Notes under the pieces: generated by a model
Database searches by the model: none
Told to the model about the DNA's origin: nothing
The model's input: the letters and a program-made list of their open reading frames with translations, nothing else
DNA from: Brevibacillus panacihumi W25
GTDB taxonomy: Bacteria; Bacillota; Bacilli; Brevibacillales; Brevibacillaceae
Assembly (NCBI RefSeq): GCF_000503775.1
Contig: NZ_KI629786.1
Coordinates: forward strand, 752,634-816,633
Reading direction: 5' to 3'
DNA: 64,000 nucleotides
In this document: positions 44,744 to 54,300 of the stretch, one piece after another
How the letters are laid out: every line of letters begins with the position of its first letter
Position numbering within the stretch: position 1 is the first letter of the stretch
Made by a program: the position numbers and the translations under genes

Positions 44744-47700
44744 TCGCATACATCGTCCGCAAGCGCAAAATTACGCTGCTGTTTTTTGTCATGCTCGTGC
44801 TTGTCGGTTTCTTGAGCTTTTTTCAGCTTCCCAAGCAGGAATCGCCAGACATTATCGTCAATCTGGCAACTGTAACGACGATCTATCCAGGAGCTTCGCC
44901 GGAAAAGGTAGAACAGGCCGTAACGAAGAAGCTGGAGGAGAAAATCAATGAGATCCAAGGCCTCAACTATATTTCCTCGTCTTCTTCGTTAGGAGTCTCG
45001 TTCATTCTCGTCGAAACCAAAAGCGATGTCGATCCCAAGCAAAAATGGGATGAATTGCGGAAAAAAGTAAAGGATGCCGAAGCGGATCTGCCTGCGGACG
45101 CCAAGCAGCCTATCATCAATGACGATCTAAACCGTACCTTTGTCCAGAGCCTGGCAGTGACGGCTGAGACGACTGAGCAGTTGTACAGCCTGCGACCGTT
45201 GATGGATTCGTGGAAGAGCCAACTGCGTACCATCCCGAATGTAGCGGATGTGACCGTCACGGGGCTTCCCGATCAGGAAGTGCGGATCGAAGTGGATACG
45301 CAAAAGCTGAGCCAGTACGGGATCAACTGGAGTCAGGTAATGATGGCGATCAAGGCGGAGAACGAACGAGTGCCGCTCGGGGACTTGACTAGCGCAAACC
45401 GCACCTACCAGCTCAAATTGGCTGAGTTTACGGATATTGCGCAGTTGAATCGCATCTTGATCGCCCGTTCTCCGGTCGATGGCTCTCCCATCTATCTCGA
45501 GGATATCGGACGAGTGGAACTGACGACCGAAACAGTCCAATCCATGTCGTATTACAACGGCAAGCCCTCGCTTACGATCAGCTTGAATGCAGAGACGGGC
45601 AGCGACGTCCCTTCCCTGCAAAAACGCGTCGATGATTTGATGGCTATTTTGAAAAAATCGCTGCCGGACTACGCGCAAACACATTCGATATATAGCCAGA
45701 AAGAACGCGTCGACGAGCTGTTTGGCGATTTGACGAAAGAAATGATGATCGCGGTCGCTGCGGTGCTTGTGGTTTGCACCCTGGGTCTGAATCTGGTCAC
45801 TTCCTTTGTCGTAGCGCTGGCCATCCCGATTTCGCTTGCAGTCGGCATGATGTTTTTGCCGGGAATGGGGATTACGCTCAACATGATTTCGATCGTTTCC
45901 CTGATCATCGTGCTGGGGATTCTCGTCGATGATGCGGTCGTAGTGAATGACAATATCGAACGGCGACTCTTTGTGCTCAAGGAAAAACCGCTGACAGCAG
46001 CTGTCAAAGGTGCCAATGAGGTTTCGATCTCCATTGTGACGGCTACGTTGGCTACGATTGCCTCGTTTGCTCCTCTGATGTTTTTGAATGGGAATGTCGG
46101 GCAATTCATTCGCCCCGTTCCGGCTATCATTTCCTTGACGATGCTGGCCTCGATGATCATGTCGCTAACGATCATTCCGATCTTTCGCCATTGGCGGGAG
46201 CTGCGTCGCCAAAGCCAGAGCAACAATGACCACAGCAAGCCGCCGGGACTGCTCGGCAAGCAAATTGTCATGCTGACCCGCTGGTACGCGGATCGAGTGA
46301 TGCCGAGAATTTTAAAACGTCCGTTGCTCTCAGGGATGGTTGGAGTATTGATTGGAACCGCTGCATACGGCTTGATTCCTTTTACGCCCATTGAGTTGTT
46401 TCCGAAGGATGACCGCCCGCAGTTTTTGGTCAACATTCGCGTGCCGGTCGGCAGCAGCGTGGAAGAGACGGATCGTGTCGTGCGCGGTGTCTCGGACTGG
46501 ATTTTGCAGCAGCCAGCCACAGAATCGGTCGCCTCCTATGCAGGGGGAAGCGCTCCGAAAATGTTTAGCGGCGATACAGATGCCGGAAGAGGAGTGACAA
46601 TCGGCCAGCTTGTCGTACGCTATGACAAAAGCCAGGCGAACATCGATGAGCTGCTGAACAGTTGGACGGAAACGTTTAAAACGATGTACCCAGAAGCCAG
46701 CATTTTGCCGGAGCAATTGGAGGCTGGACCTCCTGTGGGCAAACCGGTGGTGATCCGCGTGTACGGCGAGGACATCGAGACGCTTCGCTCGATCTCCGGA
46801 CAAATCAAGGATCAGGTCGCCAAGCTGAACGGCACCTATGATGTGCAGGATGACTTCGGCATCGAACGCTATTCTCTGGAATTTGTTGTCAATCAAGACT
46901 TGATGGAGCAAAAGCTGGTGAACTACAACACGCTGTCCCAGACCTTGCGTCTGGTGAGTGAGGGCTTGACTGTCAGTCAGTTTGACGATGGCACCGAGCT
47001 GATTGATATGAAGCTCTTTTTGCAAAAGGACGAAGAAGATCCGTCCCTGTTGTTCCAGCGCCTGAGCGTGGCCAATGCACGCGGCGAACTGATTCCGCTA
47101 TCCCAGTTGGCAGAAGTAAAGCCAACCTTTAGCACCCAGACGATCCCGCATCGCAATCTGTCTCGCAGCGTGACGATTACAAGCGAACTGAAAGGGCGGA
47201 CCGCAACAGAGGTGATGGCAGAGATTTCACCGATGCTGAAAGCAATGGAGCTGCCTGAGGGATACCGTTATGAGATTGGCGGGGAAACCTCCGAGCAGAC
47301 CGACATCTTTATTGATATGGGCAAATTGTCCGTGCTGGTCGTATTCCTGATTCTGATCTTGATCGCCATGCAGTTTTACTCCCTATCTATTCCCATGCTG
47401 GTGATGAGTACCGTTTATCTAGCGGTATCCGGCAGCTTGATCGGGTTGTTTGTCACCCAGACGCCGCTTGGGTTCATGACGATGATGGGTGTGATTTCGC
47501 TCGCGGGAATCGTGGTGCGCAACGGTATCGTGTTCATCGAGTTTATTGAAGAAGCGCGTCATACGGGAGTCGAACTGAAGCAGGCTGTGATTCAGGCAGG
47601 GGAGGCTCGTCTGCGTCCGATCTTGCTCACGTCGCTCACCGCAGTGGCTGGTCTGACACCGCTGGCCATTTCCGGGGATGTTTTGTTCCAGCCTTTGGCT

Positions 47701-47856
47701 GTCACGATTATATCGGGTCTGTTGTTCTCGACGCTGCTGACTTTGATTGTCGTACCTTCCTTTTATACGGTACTGACCCAGCGCAAGCTCAAAAGGCTGG
47801 CGAGGAAAGTAGCGAAACGACCAGAGTTGTATGAACAGGAAGCAGAACTGCATTAA
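44740..47856 (+). CDS. RND efflux permease (AcrB/HAE1 type, SwrC-like)
   Basis: 1038-residue proton-driven exporter with 12 spans and two large extracellular loops. The proton-relay Asp pair is seen in ILGILVDDAVVVNDNIERR (TM4, about residues 395-410). The typical opening is present (YIVRKRKITLLFFVMLVLVG, PKQESPDI, TVTTIYPGASPEKVEQ). GTG 44740. Closest in type to B. subtilis SwrC/YerP, which exports surfactin and drugs; substrate here unknown. Last gene of the TetR-adaptor-permease operon. Confidence 0.93.
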   Translation: MIAYIVRKRKITLLFFVMLVLVGFLSFFQLPKQESPDIIVNLATVTTIYPGASPEKVEQAVTKKLEEKINEIQGLNYISSSSSLGVSFILVETKSDVDPKQKWDELRKKVKDAEADLPADAKQPIINDDLNRTFVQSLAVTAETTEQLYSLRPLMDSWKSQLRTIPNVADVTVTGLPDQEVRIEVDTQKLSQYGINWSQVMMAIKAENERVPLGDLTSANRTYQLKLAEFTDIAQLNRILIARSPVDGSPIYLEDIGRVELTTETVQSMSYYNGKPSLTISLNAETGSDVPSLQKRVDDLMAILKKSLPDYAQTHSIYSQKERVDELFGDLTKEMMIAVAAVLVVCTLGLNLVTSFVVALAIPISLAVGMMFLPGMGITLNMISIVSLIIVLGILVDDAVVVNDNIERRLFVLKEKPLTAAVKGANEVSISIVTATLATIASFAPLMFLNGNVGQFIRPVPAIISLTMLASMIMSLTIIPIFRHWRELRRQSQSNNDHSKPPGLLGKQIVMLTRWYADRVMPRILKRPLLSGMVGVLIGTAAYGLIPFTPIELFPKDDRPQFLVNIRVPVGSSVEETDRVVRGVSDWILQQPATESVASYAGGSAPKMFSGDTDAGRGVTIGQLVVRYDKSQANIDELLNSWTETFKTMYPEASILPEQLEAGPPVGKPVVIRVYGEDIETLRSISGQIKDQVAKLNGTYDVQDDFGIERYSLEFVVNQDLMEQKLVNYNTLSQTLRLVSEGLTVSQFDDGTELIDMKLFLQKDEEDPSLLFQRLSVANARGELIPLSQLAEVKPTFSTQTIPHRNLSRSVTITSELKGRTATEVMAEISPMLKAMELPEGYRYEIGGETSEQTDIFIDMGKLSVLVVFLILILIAMQFYSLSIPMLVMSTVYLAVSGSLIGLFVTQTPLGFMTMMGVISLAGIVVRNGIVFIEFIEEARHTGVELKQAVIQAGEARLRPILLTSLTAVAGLTPLAISGDVLFQPLAVTIISGLLFSTLLTLIVVPSFYTVLTQRKLKRLARKVAKRPELYEQEAELH

Positions 47857-47868
47857 CCAATGACGGAA

Positions 47869-47908
47869 AAGCGACAGGCGTCAAAGCATGCCTGTCGCTT
47901 GTTTTTTT
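47869..47908 (+). terminator. Terminator of the RND operon
   Basis: Perfect 11-bp stem AAGCGACAGGC / GCCTGTCGCTT, 10-base loop, GTTTTTTT. Confidence 0.9.
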
Positions 47909-48044
47909 GTGGATTTTCACCTGTATCTTCCTACTGAGTCGGCATTTGGTCTATACTGAAAGGACATTCTTCGGATTTTTTTGCTATGATAAAAACCAAT
48001 AGAGCTAGAACAGAGAGAATGCGAGACAGGAAAGGAGTGTCCAG

Positions 48045-49370
48045 ATGCTACAGCCCCAGCTTCTTGAAGAAGAAAAAGTGTTTAAAGACCCTGTGCACCG
48101 CTATGTGCATGTACGGGATCGGTTTATCTGGGATTTGATCAACTCCGCCGAGTTTCAACGGCTTCGCAGGATCAAGCAACTGGGCACCAGCTTTTTCACC
48201 TTTCACGGCGGCGAACACAGTCGCTTCAACCACTCGCTTGGCGTCTATGAACTCATGCGCCGAATTCTGGAGACGTTTGAAGGACGCATTCAATTGACGT
48301 ATGAAGAAAAGCTGTTGTGCCTGTGCGCTGGTTTGCTGCACGATGTCGGACACGGCCCGTTTTCTCATTCCTTTGAAAAAGTATTTCGCTATCATCACGA
48401 GGATTGGACGCGTGCGATTTTGCTCGGCGATACCCAAATCAACACCATTTTGCGCCGCATCGATGAAGGATTTCCGCAAAAGCTGGCAGAGGTCATTGCG
48501 AAAACCTATGACAACAAGCTGATTGTCAGCCTGATCTCCAGCCAACTCGATGCGGACCGGATGGACTATTTGCTGAGGGACGCCTACTATACCGGGGTCA
48601 ATTACGGGAATTTTGAGATTGAACGGATCTTGCGAGTCATGCGCCCGCAAGAGGATGGGATCGTGTTCAAGTTCAGCGGCATGCACGCAGTCGAGGACTA
48701 CATCATGTCTCGCTACCAGATGTATTGGCAGGTCTATTTCCATCCGGTGACACGCAGTGGCGAGGTTGTGCTGCGCAAGATTTTTCAGCGCGCCAAGGAA
48801 TTGTTCAGGCAAGGCTACTCGTTCCGCCAGGAGCCATTGATGCTCTTGCCTTTTTTGCAGGACAAGGTAGAGTTGGCGGATTATCTGGCGCTCGACGAGT
48901 CGGTGATCCTGTTCTACATGCAGATGTGGCGCAAGGAGAAGGATGAAATTTTAAAAGATTTATGCGCCCGTTTTTTGGACAGGAATCTGTATAAATACGT
49001 CGAATTTCATTCTAAAGGGTTTCAACTGCTGCCGGAATTAAAAGAGTTGTTCGAGCAAGCCGGGATTGATCCTGCCTATTATTTGGAAGTGGACACGACT
49101 TCGGATCTGCCCTATGATTTTTACCGTGCTGGAGAAGAAGAGGAGCGCATTCCGATCATGCTCCAGATGCCGTCTGGCGAGCTAGTTGAGCTTTCCCAGA
49201 AGTCGGAGATCGTACAGGCCATCAGTGGGAAGCGGCGCTTTGACTACAAATTATACTTTCCGATGGATAAAGTAATGGCTTTATCGGGGGACATCTCCCA
49301 AAAGATTCGAGAACGCCTGGGAGTGATGGAAAATGTTGAGGCGTCACGCCAAGATCATTCGCCTGATTGA
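48045..49370 (+). CDS. ywfO: HD-domain phosphohydrolase (YwfO)
   Basis: 441-residue dGTPase-like HD protein. The metal site is seen as HSRFNHSLGVYELMRR (first H, residues about 59-64) and LLHDVGHGPFSHSFE (the HD pair, about residues 100-114), with SSQLDADRMDYLLRDA closing it. B. subtilis YwfO is a dNTP triphosphohydrolase, the probable reaction here. ATG 48045 after AAAGGAGTG. It overlaps ywgA by 38 bases, a fixed neighbour pair also in B. subtilis. Confidence 0.9.
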   Translation: MLQPQLLEEEKVFKDPVHRYVHVRDRFIWDLINSAEFQRLRRIKQLGTSFFTFHGGEHSRFNHSLGVYELMRRILETFEGRIQLTYEEKLLCLCAGLLHDVGHGPFSHSFEKVFRYHHEDWTRAILLGDTQINTILRRIDEGFPQKLAEVIAKTYDNKLIVSLISSQLDADRMDYLLRDAYYTGVNYGNFEIERILRVMRPQEDGIVFKFSGMHAVEDYIMSRYQMYWQVYFHPVTRSGEVVLRKIFQRAKELFRQGYSFRQEPLMLLPFLQDKVELADYLALDESVILFYMQMWRKEKDEILKDLCARFLDRNLYKYVEFHSKGFQLLPELKELFEQAGIDPAYYLEVDTTSDLPYDFYRAGEEEERIPIMLQMPSGELVELSQKSEIVQAISGKRRFDYKLYFPMDKVMALSGDISQKIRERLGVMENVEASRQDHSPD

Positions 49371-49863
49371 GATCGCGGGCGAGGTGAGTGGACGAAAAAA
49401 ATTGCAGAAGATGGTCTACATAGGAAAGCATCTCAACATGGATTTTGATGAACGATACGAGTTTCATATGTACGGTCCGTATTCGGAAGAGCTGACGCTG
49501 CGTGTGGATGAGCTTTGCAATATGGGCTTTTTGGACGAGCAGGTGGAGAGCAAAGGTGCAATCCACATGTATCGCTATACCCTGAATCCGTCAGGGCGTG
49601 ATTTTTTGCGTTTCCAGGATGTCCAATTCGGCCGCGGAGAGCAAGTGATCAGACGAATGAACGAGGAGAATTCCCGTTTTCTCGAATTGGTATCGACGAT
49701 TCTTTACTTCAATCATCTTCCTTATGAAGAGATGGTCAGGAAGATATTTACCTTTAAAAGCAAGCAGCGGTACACCGAGGAAGAAATCCAAAAGGGACAA
49801 GCCTTTGTGGAAGAGCTGAAGCTTTTGATGCAAGGAGAAATAGACACCGCTCCTTTGATGTAG
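49333..49863 (+). CDS. ywgA: YwgA family protein
   Basis: 176-residue cytoplasmic protein. The pattern GRKKLQKMVYIGKHL near residue 20, YEFHMYGPYSEELTLRVDEL and the C-terminal PYEEMVRKIFTFKSKQRYTEEE match YwgA. The fold resembles a winged-helix protein related to SocA/Panacea-like antitoxin domains, function unknown. ATG 49333 after GGGAGTGATGG inside the end of ywfO, so expression is coupled. Strong terminator follows. Confidence 0.85.
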   Translation: MLRRHAKIIRLIEIAGEVSGRKKLQKMVYIGKHLNMDFDERYEFHMYGPYSEELTLRVDELCNMGFLDEQVESKGAIHMYRYTLNPSGRDFLRFQDVQFGRGEQVIRRMNEENSRFLELVSTILYFNHLPYEEMVRKIFTFKSKQRYTEEEIQKGQAFVEELKLLMQGEIDTAPLM

Positions 49864-49901
49864 CCAGGGAGTGCAGGAAAATCAAATATCTGACCACACA
49901 T

Positions 49902-49938
49902 GACGCACAAACTCCATTGGTTTGCGGCGTCTTTTTTT
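49902..49938 (+). terminator. Terminator of ywfO-ywgA
   Basis: GACGC-CAAAC / GTTTG-GCGTC with small bulges, then TTTTTTT. Confidence 0.82.
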
Positions 49939-49992
49939 GTCCCAAGCCAATCAGTGAGAATGGAGCTAGGGGATAAGGGCTTTTTTCTGGGG

Positions 49993-50012
49993 AAACGGTC
50001 ATGACCGTTTTT
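49993..50012 (+). repeat. Perfect 18-base palindrome before the surface cassette
   Basis: AAACGGTCATGACCGTTT, 24 bases before the thioredoxin-like gene's start region. It could be an operator or a second terminator. Confidence 0.55.
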
Positions 50013-50035
50013 ATGATCTTCTGGAGGTGGAGGGT

Positions 50036-50431
50036 GTGGTCGGATTCAGGTGGAAATGGGTGTACGGAATTGCCATCTTCTTGGTTTGCCTCGTGGCAGG
50101 TTTGCTGCTGGTAGCCGGGGCAGCCAGTCAGGAGAAAAAAGACAGGATTGTTTACGTGTACAGCGATAGCTGCGGGTACTGCAACAGTTTCAAGCCTGTT
50201 TTTGAAAAAGTGACGGCAGACTTTCTTCAGCAGCACGATGGGTGGCAAGTGGAGAAGTTGGATATTTTCAAAGAAGACCAGCTGGCAAAAGCGCAGGAAC
50301 TGGGGGCGGAAGTGACCCCTACGGTGTTTCTCGTCCGGAATGGCGAAGTCGTGGATAAATTGGAGGGTGACGTTCCGGAGAGGTCCTTGCAAAGATTTTT
50401 TTCCAGGAACATAGATGATGAGAATGAGTGA
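50036..50431 (+). CDS. Membrane-anchored thioredoxin-fold protein (CGYC)
   Basis: 131-residue protein. An N-terminal span (WVYGIAIFLVCLVAGLLLVAG) is followed by a thioredoxin fold with the active site SDSCGYCNSFKPVFEKV and the cis-proline region EVTPTVFLVRNGE. It would act outside the membrane. GTG 50036 eight bases from GGAGG; GTG 50027 is an alternative. It overlaps or abuts the SLH gene and precedes a large cysteine-paired secreted protein. A role in disulfide formation for that protein is my inference. Confidence 0.85.
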   Translation: MVGFRWKWVYGIAIFLVCLVAGLLLVAGAASQEKKDRIVYVYSDSCGYCNSFKPVFEKVTADFLQQHDGWQVEKLDIFKEDQLAKAQELGAEVTPTVFLVRNGEVVDKLEGDVPERSLQRFFSRNIDDENE

Positions 50432-50448
50432 AAGGGAAGGTGCTTGCT

Positions 50449-51330
50449 GTGAAAAACATTCTATCGACTCTGTTGGTTGCAGCTTTCATGATGGGGGCAC
50501 TCGCTGGTCCTGCACCGGTGGCAGCGGCTGATCCGTTAACAGCGAATTATTCCGCTACTCCGGAAAAAGGAGCGATTGAGTTTGCTCTTTTGAAGGGCTT
50601 TATGTGGAAGTATCCTGACAGTCAATTTCATGGAGAAGATCAAATTTCCCAGGGACAATTTGTATCCAGTCTCGTGGCGATTCGTGAAGTCAAGGAAGGG
50701 GAGCCTGTTCCGCAGTTGCCGGAAGGGCATTGGGCGAAAGCGACATATGAGCGAGCGCAGAAAGCAGGGATTTTGGCAGGCGTAGAGATCAACCCGAACA
50801 AGCTGTTGAACAAGGAAGAGACGGCTTTGCTGGTGTTTAATGCGTGGAAGCCTTATCGGTGTGTGAAGGATAAAGGATTTACCAATACGGGAGCCTTGGT
50901 TACGTGGGGATGGATGGAGCCCGCGCCCCCTGGGAACCCAAAGTTTCGGGAAGATTTACCCGTGACGAGATCACAGGCCGCAGTGATTTTGCGGAAGATG
51001 TGGCAGGATAAGTATCAGATTGAGCTAGGGGAGAAGTATGCGTTAGAGTTTCATAATAGCCTAAAAATCAAAGATGGTTATTTGATGGGGACAATTCCAA
51101 AAGGAGATAACTTGCTTTACTTACGTGTACAACTATTCAAGAAAAATTCTAGTGATATTGTAAGTTATTCAAAAGGGCAGTCATTCAAAGTAAAGATTGA
51201 TGATTTTAGTCTAATGGGCTTTTTTGCAACAAATGAAGTAGATATTTCGATTGCGTCTGTATACCGTTATTCGAATCTTTATACTCTTGAACGGGTGAAA
51301 AATACACAGAAATTTTCTAGTCAAGATTAA
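50449..51330 (+). CDS. Secreted SLH-domain protein
   Basis: 293-residue exported protein. Signal peptide (NILSTLLVAAFMMGALAGPA, cleavage after VAA). Three degenerate S-layer homology repeats in residues 30-200 (FMWKYPDSQFHGEDQISQ; HWAKATYERAQKAGILAG; REDLPVTRSQAAVIL) would bind pyruvylated wall polymer. The last 100 residues (from ALEFHNSLKIKDGY) are AT-rich at the DNA level, beta-like and unrecognised. GTG 50449 after AAAGGGAAGG; GTG 50428 is an in-frame alternative. The next gene begins 12 bases later. Confidence 0.82.
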   Translation: MKNILSTLLVAAFMMGALAGPAPVAAADPLTANYSATPEKGAIEFALLKGFMWKYPDSQFHGEDQISQGQFVSSLVAIREVKEGEPVPQLPEGHWAKATYERAQKAGILAGVEINPNKLLNKEETALLVFNAWKPYRCVKDKGFTNTGALVTWGWMEPAPPGNPKFREDLPVTRSQAAVILRKMWQDKYQIELGEKYALEFHNSLKIKDGYLMGTIPKGDNLLYLRVQLFKKNSSDIVSYSKGQSFKVKIDDFSLMGFFATNEVDISIASVYRYSNLYTLERVKNTQKFSSQD

Positions 51331-51342
51331 GGTGAGCTTCCT

Positions 51343-54300
51343 ATGGCGCTATTAAAGTCTATACAAAAATATACCCATTTTTTTACATGTGGTTTGATAA
51401 TTTGCAGCATGCTGTTTTTAGATGTACCTTACTTTTCTTACGACGCCCAAGCAGCAAATCCTCACGGTATAATAGTGGCTACAGTGGGGCCACATAAAGA
51501 ATTAATACCAAGAGATGGATATACTATGATTAAGATTGAAACTATTCCAGGAGAATTGGGAGCGCATATCTCTGAGGTTGAAGTGGATGGTGTGAAAGAC
51601 ACTGAAACAGTGTTAGGTTTTTCCGATTATTACGGAAAAACTGACCGTGGTTGGTATTTTGTCGATTTGAATGAAGCGAGACATTGGGTTAATAGATTTG
51701 GTGGAAACCCTAACTATATTTTGGGCGGGGGAGCTGCAAATGTTTACAGTAGGGAAGTATCCCCAACCCTTGGGGTTGGATTTCAAAAATATAACGCCTA
51801 CAACCTAGCCGAACTAGCAGCAGCCTCCGGAGGAGCAGGCTACGAAATGGGCGACAACCTTGACCCGCGAGGTAGCGGTTTCGTTTCCGTCGGACACTTC
51901 CGCACCACCCAACGCCCCACCGGTGGCGTAAAAATCAAAGACGACCAAACAAAATTCAAAATCAACGACACGGTGAAAATCATTCCCCATGGCAAGGATT
52001 ACTCCTACTACGATCGCGGCATCATCATCACCCATCTGTCCGTCATAAACAAAACAACGGGTAGGGGATACAAGTCATTGGATTCCAATCAAGAGATCCG
52101 AGATAACAGCGGCTACTTGGAAAAACCAAGCGCGACGAGCAATCCGAAGGCGTTTGAGTGGACTGGCGAATACACCTATACGCCTACCGAAGAAGGCTTG
52201 TACGAAGTCACGTTTATCATGACAGACCGCCACATGCGTTCCCGTCAAGGATCACCTACGATCAATGAATCTACCCCCTACACCGTTCAATTTATGGTTG
52301 GCGAAGAAACTCCTCCCCCACCCCCCGACCCTCCAGAAGAACCCGAACCCCCTGCAGTTTGTACGATCAATCAAAGCTCTACCAAAATGGACTTTCAAAT
52401 TGTCGGCGACGATGTAAAGGACTATAACGCTGTACCAAGTGGCGGAAGCTCCATCATGGTCGAAAAAAATGCTGACATCAGCTTGTTTGCTTCCAAAAAT
52501 GGAACGTTTACGATGAATGGCATCGAGATGGAGACCGGATCGGGCAACAATCGAAAACGAGGCATTGGCTATTTTGGCAGCTCCGGCTCTTACAGAATCG
52601 TGTTTCAAAGTGACGATGGAAAGGATTGTTGGGAAAAAACCTTCCAGGTCAAAGCGGAGTCAAAGGAAGAATCCTGCCCCATCATCACCATCTCGGGTAC
52701 CACCTATCGCAATGGCGATACCGTGGAAGTGCTGCCGGAACGTACCGTCTATTTCCAGGCAAACTTTCGCAATAGCAAGGGCGACACGGAAACCGCCTAT
52801 GTCTTATGGGACGTGACCAAACCTGATGGTAAAACCGTAACGCTGCCAGCCTATGAAGAGGAAATAGGCGGTAGAACGAAAATCGTAGAATACCCGTACT
52901 ACAAATTGGAATTACCATTCCGTGGCCCACGTGAAGTTACTTTAGAAAGAGGCAAACAGTATAAAATCAAACTGAATTTCCAGGGAACCAACTGGAAGGA
53001 TCGGCCCGAATGTGCGTGGGAGATTACGCTAGTCGTGAAGGATACAGCATGCACAATCACAGAGCAACATAAATTGAAGTTGAAAATCTATGGCAGTCCT
53101 CCTCATCCGTTTTCACCAGGTGGAGAAGATGCAGATGGGACTGTTTACGAACCTATTTATCTGAAACACTTTACATCGAAACCAGATGGAAGCTATGAAA
53201 CAAATCTTTCTTTCTCTGCAAATGCTCCCGGCACATGGTTCTTGATCAAAAACAAGAAACGAGTGCCAGTATCAAAAGCCCTGGCAGCGAATGAAAAATT
53301 CGACTTAACCTTGCCAGACGATATTGATGTAGGGGATTGGGTTACGCTGGAGTTTGAATCGGATATTGGGTGCGTGACTCAATTCAGGTTTGAAATCATG
53401 TCAGATCGAAAATGCTTCAATTTAGAAGTGGCCATGATTCGATATGGCACTTTCGACGATTATTTGTGGAAGAAGGAAGTCTCGCGGGGAGAAACGCTCC
53501 ATCTAACGCAAGAGGATTTTGACTCCAAATACCGGCCGCAATTCCTTTCACGAGGAGAAAAAACAGAGTTTACCATGCATTGGTTGGACCCAGATACCCA
53601 ACAGTGGACGGCAAGACGAAACGGAAAATGGTTGTCAACGAGCAATACCTACAATTACAGCCACTTCTTCCAGTTTCCGACCGACCCGGACTCAGGTGAA
53701 GTCCTCGAAGGATTGTATAAAATCCTTTTTTGGACAGACAACGGAAGCGATGCGAATGGCCCCGTACTGGATTGTGAGGGGAGCATTTTTCTGCAAATTG
53801 GAGCAAGCCAGGGAGAAAATCTTTTGGTCGTAAAAAACAGTTTTACCATCACGCCCAAGGATCCACAGCTGCCTGGTACGGAAGCGACTATTACATTCCA
53901 AGTCAGAAATGCAGGAAAAACCATGCATGATACGAAGCTGGCTGTCCGTTGGGAAAGCTCTGACAAAGAAACGGTTTTAGATGTGAGCCAATTTAAGCCT
54001 GGGGAGACGAGAAAAATAACAGTCCCTACGCAATATCCCCAGCAGTCTGAAGATTTTATCGCCCATATCAATCCGTCCCGAAACAAGCCGGAGAATGAAA
54101 GCATCTGGACAGACAACCGTGCCACATGGCCTGTGAAGGTGCTTCGGGTAATCGAGCCGCCTGGTCCACCGGGGGGTGGGGAAGATTTTGATGGGGGCGA
54201 GATTGGACTGGAGCTCTATGACAGCGAAGGTCGCAGGCTGGAGAAACTTGGATTGCATGTGGATGGCGTGTGGGAACGGGAGCCTGCCAAAATTGAGGTC

